Translations under genes and position numbers: made by a program | Notes under the pieces: generated by a model | What the model saw: only the letters and a program-made list of their open reading frames with translations | Told to the model about the DNA's origin: nothing | The model's database searches: none | Shown: positions 31,156-40,061 of the stretch, one piece after another | How positions within the stretch are numbered: position 1 is the first letter of the stretch | How the letters are laid out: each line of letters opens with the position of its first letter | Source of the DNA: Pseudoxanthomonas kaohsiungensis | GTDB taxonomy: Bacteria; Pseudomonadota; Gammaproteobacteria; Xanthomonadales; Xanthomonadaceae | NCBI RefSeq assembly: GCF_010211765.1 | Contig: NZ_PDWO01000006.1 | Span: 124,001 to 188,000, forward strand | Direction of reading: 5' to 3' | Length of the DNA stretch: 64,000 nucleotides

Positions 31156-32198
31156 ATGCCCGACCGTTCCGCCAAGACCGATTCCGGTGTCCTGCACTTC
31201 GTGCGGTACACCTGTGCCATGCGCGCGCTGGGATTCTTCGCCGCCATGCTCGGCATCGGCTCGGCCCTGGTCGGGCAGGATGCCGCGGCGCCGGTGCTGC
31301 TCCTGCTCGCGTTCACCTGCCTGGGCTGGCCGGTGCTGGCCTGGCGCCTGTCGACGCAGTCCTCCGATCCGCTGCGCGCCGAGTTCCGCAACCTGACCAT
31401 CGACACGGGGCTGGCCGGCTTCTGGATCGCGATGGCGCAGTTCGACCTGCTGCCCAGCGCGCTGCTGGTGGCCATCATGGCGATGGACCGGACCGGACCG
31501 TCGCCGGCGGCTGGTCGCTGACCCGTCGCTCGATGGGCGTGATGGCGCTGGTGGCGCTGGCGACCGCCGCGCTGAACGGCTTCGGCTTCCAGCCGCGCAC
31601 CCAGTTCCCGACCATGCTGTGGTGCATGCCGTTCCTGCTGTGCTACCTGCTGGCGGTCGGGGCCTCGACCCGCATGTTCGCCGACAAGGTACGCGCGCAG
31701 AAGCGCGCGCTGGAACACGGCTCGCGCATCGATGCGCAGACCGGGCTGGCGACGCGGCCGCAGTGGCTGGCGCTGGTCATGGCCGAGCTGCGGCGATTCC
31801 ACCGCTACGGCGCGGTGTCGTCGCTGCTGATGGTCGATATCGACCGTTTCAAGCGCATAAACGACGGTGCGGGGCACCTGGCGGGCGACCAGGTGATCCA
31901 CCAGGTCTGCGCGATCCTCCGCGAAAACCTGCGCAGCGCGGATACCGCCGGGCGCTACGGCGGCGACGAGTTCGGCGTGCTGCTGCCGGGCACCGGCCGC
32001 GAGGCCGCGCTGGAAGTGGCCGAGCGGCTGCGCCGTGCGGTGTCCTCGCGGGTCGCGGTCGGCAGCGTCCCGGTGACGCTGAGCATCGGCGTGGCCGAGC
32101 TGGCGCCGGGCATGGAGGCGATCGAGGACTGGACCGGTGCGGCCGACGAGGCGTTGTACCGGGCCAAGGGCGACGGTCGCGATTGCGTGCGCGCCTAG
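31156..32198 (+). pseudogene. MASE2-GGDEF diguanylate cyclase, broken by a frameshift
   Basis: Two adjoining frames together encode a membrane sensor cyclase that would make cyclic-di-GMP. The first (31156-31521) gives a MASE2-like membrane domain and stops at TGA 31519. The second supplies the rest of the helices and the GGDEF domain to 32198. The GGDEF domain is intact: DIDRFKRINDGAGHLAGDQ, active site RYGGDEFG and the inhibitory I-site RxxD (RSAD) exactly five residues before GGDEF. The break is at a GGACC triplet repeat (31485-31499). With two copies, the frame reads MAMDRTVAGGWSLTRR and the protein is 345 residues. It may be a true mutation, a phase-variable site or a sequencing error. 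Confidence 0.85.
31485..31499 (+). repeat. Pentanucleotide tandem repeat (GGACC)x3
   Basis: Three exact head-to-tail GGACC units lie inside the diguanylate cyclase gene. Three copies put the downstream GGDEF part out of frame; two copies would restore it. Such short repeats can change length by slipped-strand mispairing. Confidence 0.9.
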
Positions 32199-32364
32199 GC
32201 CGCGCCTCCGACGACATCCGCTCCTCCTGCCAGGTAATGGCGACGACGCGACTGCGTCCGCACCTGGCCCGCACGGCAAGGCGCGACGACGCGAACCGCG
32301 CCTGGCGAGGCCAGGTAGGCGCGATCGGCGCCCTGGCGCCCGCGCATCACCCGATCGGGCACTT

Positions 32365-33090
32365 TCAGCCGGCGAGGGGGCGGCAGCCCAGCGCCGCCAG
32401 CGGGCCGTGCAACGCGGGCACCTGCATCAGCCACGGCGCCGACAGGGTCAGCAGGCCCGCGCCGAGGACCACGCCACCCAGCGCGTTGCGCAGCGCCCGG
32501 CGTTGCAGCCAGCGGTTCATGCGCGCGCCCGACCAGGTCAGCGGCAGCATCACCGGCAAGGTGCCGAGGCCGAAGGCGGCCATCACCAGCGCGCCGCCAG
32601 CGGCGCTGGCCTGCAGCCAGGCCACCGTCAGCAGGCCCACGCTCAGGCCGCATGGCATCCAGCCCCACAGGCCACCCAGCGCGATCCGGCGCCAGGCGCG
32701 GTCGGCCGGCAGCAGGTGCCGGTGCAGCGGTTGCAGCCAGCGCCAGGCGCGCGCACCGGGTTTCGACAGCAGGTCCATGGGTCCGCCGCGATCGAGCAGG
32801 CGCAGCGCCACCAGGACCAGCGCGAGGCCCGCCGCCATGCGCACGCCGGTGGTCAACGCCTCGATGCGCACCAGCCGCAGCAGGCCGCCACCCAGTCCAC
32901 CGGCCACCGCGCCAGCGACGACATAGCCGCCGATCCGGCCCAGGTTCGCCTGCCAGGCCACCGCCAGCGGACGCCCGGGCGCCATGGCCGGGAAGCCTGC
33001 GGCGATGCCGCCGCACATCACCGCGCAATGCGCGCCGCCGAGGACGCCGGCGAGCGCGGCTGCGACCAGGGTCGGCAGGTCGACCGGCAT
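32365..33090 (-). CDS. SafE/TauE-like membrane protein of the cco locus
   Basis: This 241-residue protein has six or more hydrophobic helices and the start LPTLVAAALAGVLGGAHCAVMCGGI, a His/Cys pattern (HCxxMCGG) typical of the sulfite exporter TauE/SafE-like proteins found beside ccoI and ccoS. The helix-2 Cys and His suggest a role in copper handling for cbb3 oxidase, but this is an inference from context. The start lies one base after the ccoS stop, so it is the last gene of the maturation operon. Confidence 0.85.
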   Translation of the reverse strand: MPVDLPTLVAAALAGVLGGAHCAVMCGGIAAGFPAMAPGRPLAVAWQANLGRIGGYVVAGAVAGGLGGGLLRLVRIEALTTGVRMAAGLALVLVALRLLDRGGPMDLLSKPGARAWRWLQPLHRHLLPADRAWRRIALGGLWGWMPCGLSVGLLTVAWLQASAAGGALVMAAFGLGTLPVMLPLTWSGARMNRWLQRRALRNALGGVVLGAGLLTLSAPWLMQVPALHGPLAALGCRPLAG

Positions 33091-33091
33091 G

Positions 33092-33271
33092 TCAGCCGCC
33101 GGGCCGGTCGCGATCCGGCGGCGGAGCGGGGCGGTCGTCGTCCTCGAGGATGTCCAGCGCCGGGGTGTCGAGGTCGTCGAACTGGCCGCGCTTGACCGCC
33201 CACACGAACGCGGCCACCGCCACGCCCAGCAGCACCAGGCTGATCGGGATCAGCAGCAGCAGGATGTTCAT
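33092..33271 (-). CDS. ccoS: cbb3 oxidase maturation protein CcoS
   Basis: This 59-residue protein has one membrane helix ([24 protein letters not shown]) followed by [16 protein letters not shown], the CcoS signature. In Rhodobacter, CcoS is needed to insert haem and copper into cbb3 oxidase. Its ATG overlaps the ccoI stop (ATGA at 33268-33271). The acidic, Pro-rich tail is slightly longer than usual. Confidence 0.93.
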   Translation of the reverse strand: MNILLLLIPISLVLLGVAVAAFVWAVKRGQFDDLDTPALDILEDDDRPAPPPDRDRPGG

Positions 33272-35709
33272 GCAGCGGACCTCGCCGGTAGGAGGGACGC
33301 GGCCGGGCCGGCAGGCGTGCCGCGTGCCAGGCGCAACGCGTTGACGGTGACGGCCAGCGAGGACAGCGCCATGCCCAGCGCGGCCAGCCACGGCGTGACC
33401 AGCCCGGCGGCGGCCAGCGGCAGCGCCAGCAGGTTGTAGGCGGCCGCCCAGGCCAGGTTCTGGCGGATGACGCGATGGGTGCGCCGCGCCAGCGCAACCG
33501 CGGCCGGGATCCGCGCCAGGCTGCCGCCGGTGGTGACCAGGTCGGCGGCCCGGTGCGCCAGCGATGCGCCCCCGGCCATGGCGATGGAGACATCGGCGCC
33601 GGCCAGCACCGGCGCATCGTTGAGGCCGTCGCCGACCATCGCCACGATCCGGCCCTGCGCCTGCAGCGCGCGCACGCGCTCGAGCTTGTCCTCCGGCGAC
33701 TGCCGGGCGTGGATCCCGTCGAGCGGCAGCGTGGCGGCCATGCGGTCCACCGCCGCCTGGCCATCGCCGCTGGCCAGGTGCACCTGCAGTCCCTGCGCGC
33801 GCAACGCGGCCAGCGCTTCGGCCGCGTCCGGGCGCACGCGCTCCTGCAGCGTGAAGCGCGCGCTGGCGCCAGCGCCGTCGCCGAGCCACAACGCGCCGTC
33901 GTCGACGCCGCCGCTGGCGAAGTCCGCGCGACCGAGCCGCCAGTGCCGGCCATCGACCTCGCCCTGCACGCCGCGGCCGGGCACCGCCTGGACCGCGGTG
34001 GCCTGCGTGGCAGGACTGCCGTGGCGGGCGAACGCGGCGGCCAGCGGATGGCCGCTGTCGCGCTCCAGCGCCGCTGCGATGCGCAGTGCCTGCGTGCCTT
34101 CGATGTCGAACCCCTCGGTCGCCACCAGCACCGGACGCCCGTCGCTGAGGGTGCCGGTCTTGTCGAACACGATGTCGGTGGCGCGGCCCAGCGTGTCCAG
34201 CGCGTCCGACCGCACCGCCAGCAGGCCGATCCGCGCCAGCGCGCCGTGCGCGGCGGCCAGCGCGGCCGGCACCGCCAGCGACAGCGCGCACGGGCAGCTG
34301 ATCACCAGCAGGGCCAGGGTCACTTCCAGGGCCCGCGAGGCGTCGTATTGCCACCATCCGGCGAACACCAGCGCGGCCACTGGCAGCAGGAACAGGACGA
34401 AGCGGCCGGCGATGCGATCGGCGGTGCGGGCCAGCGCGGGCCGGTGCGCCTGCGCCTGCTCGACCAGGCGGGTGAGCTGCGACAGGCGCGTGGCCGCGCC
34501 GGTGCAGGTCACGCGCAGCCGCGCCGGACGTTCGCGGCAGACCGTGCCGGCGAAAACCTCGTCGCCCGCGGTCTTGCGCACCGGCGTGGACTCGCCGGTC
34601 AGCAGCGCTTCCTCGAACCAGGCTTCGCCGTCGAGCAGCAGGCCGTCGGCCGGCACCGATTCGCCCGCGGCCACGCAGGCCACGTCGCCGGGCCGCAGGG
34701 CGGCCAGCGGCACCGTCTCGCGGCCACCGTCGCCGCGCTCACGGGTCGCGAAGGCCGGCCGCGCCCGCGCCAGCGCATCGACCTGGGCGCTGGCCACGCT
34801 GCGCGCGCGCTGCTCGAGCATGCGTGCGGCCAGCAGCAGGAACACGAACATCACGGCCGCGTCGTACCAGACGTGCTCGCCGCCGCGGATCGTCTCGAAC
34901 AGGCTGGCGAAGTACGCCAGCAGGGTGGAGCCGGCGATGAGCACGTCCATGCCCAGGCGCCGCTGCCGCAGTTCGGCGATCGCACCGGCGATGAAAGGCC
35001 ACCCGGCGTAGAACACCACCGGCGTGCTCAGCAGGAAGGCCAGCCAGCGGAAGAAGTCGCGCGTGGCCAGCGGCATGCTGCCGTCGAAATCCAGGTACAG
35101 CGCCTCGGCCAGCATCATCGCCTGCAGCGTGCCCAGCCCGGCGACGCCCAGCCGCAGCAGCCAGCGCCGGCGTTCGCGGATGCGTTCGCGTTCCAGTGCC
35201 TCGCTGCCGGCGAGGTACGGGCGGTAACCGAGCATCGCCAGGCGCTGCAGCGGCACGGACAGCGCGGTGCGCGCCGGATCCCAGGTGAGGTGGATGCGCC
35301 CGGTCACCGCGTTGGCGGTGCAGTCGACCACGCCGGGCTCGCGCGCCATCGCGCGGTCGATCAGCCAGGCGCAGGCGGCGCAGCGCATGCCGTCGGTGAG
35401 CAGGGTGATCTGGCGGCCGCCAGCCACCGCGCGGCTGTGCTGGGCCTGGACGTCGTCGCGGTCCCACACCGACAGGTCGGGCAGGTCGTCGCCGACGCGC
35501 CCGCCACCGGCATCGCGCAACCGGTAGTAGCCCGATAGGTCGGCGTCGGCGATCCATTCGGCGGCCGCGGCGCAGCCGTGGCAGCAGAAGGCGTGTGTGC
35601 GGCCCTCGAACTCCTGCAGGCAAGGCTGCGCGGGCAGCGGCTCGCCGCAATGGCGGCAGCCGCCGGTGGCCAGGGCGCGCGGAACCTGCATGGCCAGGCC
35701 GACGGCCAC
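33268..35709 (-). CDS. ccoI: Copper-translocating P-type ATPase CcoI (FixI)
   Basis: This 813-residue P1B-type ATPase exports copper for assembly of cbb3 oxidase. The N-terminus has a Cys-rich cluster ([10 protein letters not shown] and [12 protein letters not shown]) followed by a heavy-metal domain with GMRCAACAW. The transport motif is [12 protein letters not shown], phosphorylation is at [10 protein letters not shown], and the hinge is [12 protein letters not shown]. The annotated GTG start at 35709 lies 6 bases after the ccoH stop; ATG 35691 ([11 protein letters not shown]) is an alternative and no ribosome binding site decides between them. It lies between ccoH and ccoS. Confidence 0.94.
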   Translation of the reverse strand: MAVGLAMQVPRALATGGCRHCGEPLPAQPCLQEFEGRTHAFCCHGCAAAAEWIADADLSGYYRLRDAGGGRVGDDLPDLSVWDRDDVQAQHSRAVAGGRQITLLTDGMRCAACAWLIDRAMAREPGVVDCTANAVTGRIHLTWDPARTALSVPLQRLAMLGYRPYLAGSEALERERIRERRRWLLRLGVAGLGTLQAMMLAEALYLDFDGSMPLATRDFFRWLAFLLSTPVVFYAGWPFIAGAIAELRQRRLGMDVLIAGSTLLAYFASLFETIRGGEHVWYDAAVMFVFLLLAARMLEQRARSVASAQVDALARARPAFATRERGDGGRETVPLAALRPGDVACVAAGESVPADGLLLDGEAWFEEALLTGESTPVRKTAGDEVFAGTVCRERPARLRVTCTGAATRLSQLTRLVEQAQAHRPALARTADRIAGRFVLFLLPVAALVFAGWWQYDASRALEVTLALLVISCPCALSLAVPAALAAAHGALARIGLLAVRSDALDTLGRATDIVFDKTGTLSDGRPVLVATEGFDIEGTQALRIAAALERDSGHPLAAAFARHGSPATQATAVQAVPGRGVQGEVDGRHWRLGRADFASGGVDDGALWLGDGAGASARFTLQERVRPDAAEALAALRAQGLQVHLASGDGQAAVDRMAATLPLDGIHARQSPEDKLERVRALQAQGRIVAMVGDGLNDAPVLAGADVSIAMAGGASLAHRAADLVTTGGSLARIPAAVALARRTHRVIRQNLAWAAAYNLLALPLAAAGLVTPWLAALGMALSSLAVTVNALRLARGTPAGPAASLLPARSAA

Positions 35710-35715
35710 GGCGGT

Positions 35716-36270
35716 TCAGCCGCCCGCGCCGGGCGCAGGCGCGCCCAGCGAGGGCGCCAGGCGCGCGGCGTGCCGGTCCCGGGGCAGCCGGCCATGCAGC
35801 CGCCAGCTGCCATCGGCGGCCTGCAGCTGCACGATCCAGTCGTGCCTTGGGTCGACGTCCTGCTGCAGGCGCCAGCCCGGGCCCTCGGGCGCCAGCCGCA
35901 GGTGCAGGTCCTCGGCCTGGGTCACCGGATGCTCGAGCAGCAGCTGCAGCGGCTGGTCGCGCGGGAAGTCGCCGGTCGCCGGCAACACCTCGACGACGCC
36001 GTCCTCCACCCGCAGCACCGCGCTGAGCCCCAGCCGCTTCGCCGCCGCGTCCGGTCCCAGGTCGGTGGTCTGGATCTGGGCCACGCGGCGGACCGGATCG
36101 TTGACCGGGTCGGCGCCGCCGGTGCGCACCGCGGTGACCACCAGGCCGACGCCGGCGACGATCGACAGCAGCGGCAGGCCGACCACCAGCCACATCACCG
36201 GGTTGCGCCAGTGGGAACGCGCGTGGCCGCTGGCGTCGGGGTCGGTGTCGGTGCGGCGGGATTCGTTCAT
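35716..36270 (-). CDS. ccoH: FixH/CcoH family protein
   Basis: This 184-residue protein has one membrane helix (NPVMWLVVGLPLLSIVAGVGLVV) near the N-terminus and a periplasmic beta-rich domain with VLPATGDFPRDQPLQLLLEHPV, as in FixH/CcoH, which is needed for assembly or stability of cbb3 oxidase. The start overlaps the ccoG stop by four bases (36267-36270). The periplasmic domain is less conserved than the helix. The call depends partly on position between ccoG and ccoI. Confidence 0.85.
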   Translation of the reverse strand: MNESRRTDTDPDASGHARSHWRNPVMWLVVGLPLLSIVAGVGLVVTAVRTGGADPVNDPVRRVAQIQTTDLGPDAAAKRLGLSAVLRVEDGVVEVLPATGDFPRDQPLQLLLEHPVTQAEDLHLRLAPEGPGWRLQQDVDPRHDWIVQLQAADGSWRLHGRLPRDRHAARLAPSLGAPAPGAGG

Positions 36271-37817
36271 GGGTTGGGTCCGAAGAAACTGCTCTCGATG
36301 ATGCGCCGTTCGCGCCCGTCCTCGCTTTCGACCACGAAGCGGATGTCGCGGCGGCCGCCGGTGCCGGCGTCGGCGGCCACGCTCAGGGTCACCGGCAGCA
36401 CCTGCTCGGGACCGGCCTCGACCACCGCCGGCCCGGACAGCCGCAGGCCGTCGCCGGCCGGCTCCAGGGAGATGCGATACCGGCGCGTCTCCTGGCTCTT
36501 GTTGATCAGCTTGAGCGTGTAGTCGTTCTCGACATGGCCGTCGGCCGCCTCGCGATACAGCGCGTTGCGGTCGCGGAGCACTTCGGCGATCAGTTCGCTG
36601 CGGTGGGTCACGCCCCACAGCCAGGCGCCGCACAGGCCCAGCAGCAGCAGGCCGTAGACGAAGATGCGCGGCCGCAGCACGCGCGTGTCCTTGCCGTCGA
36701 TCGCGTTCTGGGTCGAATAGCGGATCAGGCCGCGCGGGTAGCCCATCTTGTCCATCACCTCGTCGCAGGCATCGATGCACGCCCCGCAGGCGATGCACTC
36801 GTACTGCAGGCCGTTGCGGATGTCGATGCCGGTCGGGCAGACCTGCACGCAGATCGTGCAGTCGATGCAGTCGCCCAGTTCCTCGTGGGCGAACTTCGGC
36901 AGCGGCTCGGCGACCGCGCCGGCGCCGGCCAGGGCGATGGTGCCGTGGGCCTGCAGGCGGTTGTCGGCGGCGGTGGGATGGCGGCTGGCGCGGAACACGT
37001 AGTCGTAGGCGGTGCGCGGGTCGAGCAGCCCGCGCGCGCGCTCGAGCACGCTGCCGAGGCCGCGCTTGCGCGGGCCGCGCGGCTCGCCGCGCATCGGGTC
37101 GTAGGCGATCAGCAGGGTGTTGCGGTCGAACATCGCGCTCTGGAAGCGCGCGTACGGGCACATGTACTTGCACACCTGCTCGCGCAGGAAGCCGGCGTTG
37201 CCCCAGGTCGCCAGCCCGTAGAACAGCACCCAGAACGTTTCCCAGCCACCCCACTGGAACGGCACCAGGCGCGCGGCCAGGTCGGTGATCGGGGTGAAGA
37301 AGCCGACGAAGGTGAAGCCGGTCCACAGCGCGAACAGCGCCCACAGCGCGTGCTTGGCGCCCTTGCGCAGGATCTTGTCGCGGTTCCAGGGGCCGGCGTC
37401 GAGCTTCATCCGCTTGCCGCGGTCGCCCTCGGTCCAGCGCTCCATCCACAGGAACACCTCGGTCCACACCGTCTGCGGGCAGGCGTAGCCGCACCACAGG
37501 CGGCCGGCGAGCGCGGTGAAGAAGAACAGCGCCATCGCCGCCATGATCAGCAGCAGGGCCAGGAACAGGAAGTCCTGCGGCCAGAACGCCAGGCCGAACA
37601 CGTAGAACTTGCGCGCCGGCAGGTCGAACAGCACCGCCTGGCGGCCGTCCCAGCGCAACCAGGGGAACAGGTAGAACATGCCCAGCAGCCACACCACCGC
37701 GGCCACCCGCAGCCGGTTGAAGCGGCCGGAGACGTCGCGCGGGTAGACCTTGCGTTCGCTGACGTAGAAGGAGTTGCCCTGCTCGTCGACGACGTCCAGC
37801 GGGATGCGCTTGCTCAT
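36267..37817 (-). CDS. ccoG: Cytochrome c oxidase accessory protein CcoG (FixG)
   Basis: This 516-residue polyferredoxin-like membrane protein has five or so helices, a NapH-like motif CGYACPQTVW, two [4Fe-4S] clusters (CIDCTICVQVCPTG and CIACGACIDACD) and a C-terminal Ig-like domain (NDYTLKLINKSQETRRYR). CcoG has been shown in Rhodobacter to reduce Cu(II) to Cu(I) for CcoN. I use ATG 37817 (MSKRIPLDVVDEQ); the frame upstream is not coding. A 208-base gap separates it from the 98-residue gene, so it may have its own promoter. Confidence 0.95.
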   Translation of the reverse strand: MSKRIPLDVVDEQGNSFYVSERKVYPRDVSGRFNRLRVAAVVWLLGMFYLFPWLRWDGRQAVLFDLPARKFYVFGLAFWPQDFLFLALLLIMAAMALFFFTALAGRLWCGYACPQTVWTEVFLWMERWTEGDRGKRMKLDAGPWNRDKILRKGAKHALWALFALWTGFTFVGFFTPITDLAARLVPFQWGGWETFWVLFYGLATWGNAGFLREQVCKYMCPYARFQSAMFDRNTLLIAYDPMRGEPRGPRKRGLGSVLERARGLLDPRTAYDYVFRASRHPTAADNRLQAHGTIALAGAGAVAEPLPKFAHEELGDCIDCTICVQVCPTGIDIRNGLQYECIACGACIDACDEVMDKMGYPRGLIRYSTQNAIDGKDTRVLRPRIFVYGLLLLGLCGAWLWGVTHRSELIAEVLRDRNALYREAADGHVENDYTLKLINKSQETRRYRISLEPAGDGLRLSGPAVVEAGPEQVLPVTLSVAADAGTGGRRDIRFVVESEDGRERRIIESSFFGPNP

Positions 37818-37983
37818 GGCTGCCGTCCTGGCTGCGGCATCGCGCGCCGGGAGGGGCGTCGGCCGTGGCGGGTGGATTCGGTTGCGGTCATGTCGGTCGG
37901 CTTGGCCGCGCATGGCGGCGTGGCTGGCGGATCGTGCCTGCTTGCCTGCCACCAGTATCCGCGGTTCCGCGCCGCGCGCCAGA

Positions 37984-37996
37984 CGACAGATTGTCG
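37984..37996. promoter_or_regulatory. Inverted repeat CGACA-GAT-TGTCG upstream of ccoG
   Basis: This 13-base palindrome lies in the 208-base gap upstream of ccoG (minus strand). Its CAGATTGTC core occurs again at 41714-41722 upstream of the Pat-like gene and ccoN. A regulatory function is only a guess. Confidence 0.25.
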
Positions 37997-38025
37997 CAGT
38001 GGCGCCGCGCCGCGGGCGCGCCGGC

Positions 38026-38322
38026 CTAGTCGGGCGGCAGCGCGCGGTTGAAGCGGCTGGACGGGCGCAGCAGGATCCAGGTGAACAGGCTCGACGAGGC
38101 GGTCGCCAGCCAGAACATGAAGAATCCGATGGTGTAGCCGAGCTCGCGGGTCAGCGGCAGGTCCGGGAAAGTCAGGTCGCGCAGCGCCAGCGGATCGACG
38201 AAGGCGAAGAACACCATCGTCGCCACGCCCGCCGCGAAGAAGCTCGGCCAGGCGATCGCCCCGACCCGCTGGGCGAGCGGGCGGGGCGGATGGTCGAAGC
38301 GCGGCTCGCTGAAGTCGGTCAC
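38026..38322 (-). CDS. Small membrane protein in the cco operon, unknown function
   Basis: This 98-residue protein has two hydrophobic helices (AIAWPSFFAAGVATMVFFAFVD and GYTIGFFMFWLATASSSLFTWILL) with a short loop. It starts 9 bases after the ccoP stop on the same strand, so it is translated with ccoNOQP. I do not recognise the family. It could be an assembly factor or an accessory oxidase subunit like the small helices seen in cbb3 structures. Size and position resemble the CcoM-type small subunits, but the sequence match is not clear. Confidence 0.75.
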   Translation of the reverse strand: MTDFSEPRFDHPPRPLAQRVGAIAWPSFFAAGVATMVFFAFVDPLALRDLTFPDLPLTRELGYTIGFFMFWLATASSSLFTWILLRPSSRFNRALPPD

Positions 38323-38331
38323 TTCCTGCCC

Positions 38332-39270
38332 TCATTGTTGCGACGGCTGGCTCCCCGTCGTGGCCGCATTATGCGACAGCGACCAGACGTAGGCGGCGAC
38401 CAGGCGGGCGCGGGTTTCGCCCAGCAGCTCGCGGTGCGCCGGCATCACGCCGTGGCGGCCGTGGACGATGGTCTGGTAGAGGCTGTCGCGGCTGCTGCCG
38501 TACATCCAGTAGTCGTCGGTCAGGTCCGGGGCGCCGATGTCCTGGTTGCCCTTGCCGTCGATGCCGTGGCAGGCCACGCAGACGCCTTCGTACAGCTTGC
38601 GGCCGCGGGCGGCCATGTAGTTGTTCTGCAGCGTTTCCGGCGCCGCGAGGGTGCGCACGTAGGCGATGGTGTAGTCCACCGCCTCCGGGCCGCCCATGCC
38701 GGTGAGCACCGTGCCCCATTCCGGCATCACGCCTTCGCGGCCGTCGAGCACCGACTGCAGGACGTGGTCGGGGGTGCCGCCCCAGTTCCAGATCGCGTCG
38801 GTGAGGTTCGGGTAGCCGATCGCGCCCTGGCCGCTGGAACCGTGGCAGGTGGCGCAGGTATTGCTGAAGATCGAGCGGCCCAGGGCCACCGCCTTGGGAT
38901 CCTGCGCCAGGGTGTCGATGGCCATGCCGGCGAACGGCTTGAAGGTCTGTTCGAGCTTGGCGTCCTCGACCGCCTTGGCCTTGGCGTGCTCGCCGACCGA
39001 GGTCCAGCCGCCGTAGCTGGGCACGCCGCCCAGCCCGCCGAACCAGAACAGGTAGGCGATGGCGAAGATGATGGTCAGGTAGAACAGGTTGATCCACCAC
39101 TTCGGCAGCGGCTTGTTGTACTCGGTGATGTCGCCGTCCCAGACATGGGAGGTGTCCTCGGGCTTGGGGTCGCCCGGGCGGCGGCGCGCGGTCCACCACA
39201 GCAGCCACACGCAACCGAGGATGTTGATGGCCACCAGGATGATGACGAACCAGGTCCATCCGCTTGTCAT
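38332..39270 (-). CDS. ccoP: cbb3 oxidase subunit III, di-haem cytochrome c CcoP
   Basis: This 312-residue protein has an N-terminal membrane helix (TWFVIILVAINILGCVWLL), a second helix and two cytochrome c domains in the periplasm, with haem motifs CATCH and CVACH. The conserved phrase EYNKPLPKWW between the helices is typical of CcoP. It receives electrons and passes them to CcoO. It is translated from within the operon, its start overlapping the ccoQ stop by four bases. Confidence 0.96.
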   Translation of the reverse strand: MTSGWTWFVIILVAINILGCVWLLWWTARRRPGDPKPEDTSHVWDGDITEYNKPLPKWWINLFYLTIIFAIAYLFWFGGLGGVPSYGGWTSVGEHAKAKAVEDAKLEQTFKPFAGMAIDTLAQDPKAVALGRSIFSNTCATCHGSSGQGAIGYPNLTDAIWNWGGTPDHVLQSVLDGREGVMPEWGTVLTGMGGPEAVDYTIAYVRTLAAPETLQNNYMAARGRKLYEGVCVACHGIDGKGNQDIGAPDLTDDYWMYGSSRDSLYQTIVHGRHGVMPAHRELLGETRARLVAAYVWSLSHNAATTGSQPSQQ

Positions 39271-39425
39271 GCCACGTTCCCCTTCTCTTGCTGGCCGGCG
39301 TCGCCATCATCCAGCGGCAGTCGTGCCGCTTCGTCGAACGCCTGCTTGCGCTTCGGGCTCCAGGCCCAGATCCAGCCGCCGATGAACAGCACCAGCAGCG
39401 CCGCGGTGAACAGCCCGGCGATCAT
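39267..39425 (-). CDS. ccoQ: cbb3 oxidase subunit CcoQ
   Basis: This 52-residue protein has a single membrane helix ([29 protein letters not shown]), matching the short CcoQ/FixQ subunit that stabilises the oxidase. The [15 protein letters not shown] end is diagnostic. Its start overlaps the ccoO stop and its stop overlaps the ccoP start (ATGA in each case). Confidence 0.92.
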   Translation of the reverse strand: MIAGLFTAALLVLFIGGWIWAWSPKRKQAFDEAARLPLDDGDAGQQEKGNVA

Positions 39426-40054
39426 GGCTGGCCTCCGCGCGGCGCGTGCCGTCCCAGCGCCTGCAGGTAGGCCACCACCGCGTCGAGCTCGGTCTTGCCC
39501 TCCACGTCGGCGGCGGCCTGCGCGATCTGCTCCTGGGTGTACGGGTCGCCCAGGGTCCGCAGCGCCTTCATGCGGCGGGTGACGGTGGCGCCATCGACCT
39601 CGTTCCGCGCCAGCCAGGGGAACCCGGGCATGTTCGACTCGGGCACGACGTCGCGCGGGTTGATCAGGTGGACGCGGTGCCAGTCGTCCGAGTAGCGGCC
39701 ACCGACCCGCGCCAGGTCCGGCCCGGTGCGCTTGCTGCCCCACTGGAACGGGCGGTCGTAGACCGATTCCCCGGCCAGCGAGTAGTGGCCGTAGCGCTCG
39801 GATTCGAAGCGCAGGGTGCGGACCATCTGCGAGTGGCAGTTGTAGCAGCCCTCGCGCACGTAGACGTCGCGCCCGGCCAGCTGCAGCGCGGGGTAGGGTT
39901 CCACGCCTTCCAGCGGCTCGATCGCCTCGGCCTGGAACATCAGCGGCACGATCTGCGCCAGGCCGCCGAAGGAGATGGCCACGGCGATCAGCACCGCCAT
40001 CAGGCCGACGTTCTTCTCGATCTTCTCGTGGGGATTCTGGTTGTGTTCGCTCAT
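39422..40054 (-). CDS. ccoO: cbb3 oxidase subunit II, mono-haem cytochrome c CcoO
   Basis: This 210-residue protein has an N-terminal membrane anchor ([22 protein letters not shown]) and one cytochrome c haem site, CYNCHSQM, preceded by [35 protein letters not shown] is the typical FixO opening. The axial Met is likely in the SNMPGFPWL segment. It follows ccoN by 7 bases. Confidence 0.96.
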   Translation of the reverse strand: MSEHNQNPHEKIEKNVGLMAVLIAVAISFGGLAQIVPLMFQAEAIEPLEGVEPYPALQLAGRDVYVREGCYNCHSQMVRTLRFESERYGHYSLAGESVYDRPFQWGSKRTGPDLARVGGRYSDDWHRVHLINPRDVVPESNMPGFPWLARNEVDGATVTRRMKALRTLGDPYTQEQIAQAAADVEGKTELDAVVAYLQALGRHAPRGGQP

Positions 40055-40061
40055 GGGGTCC

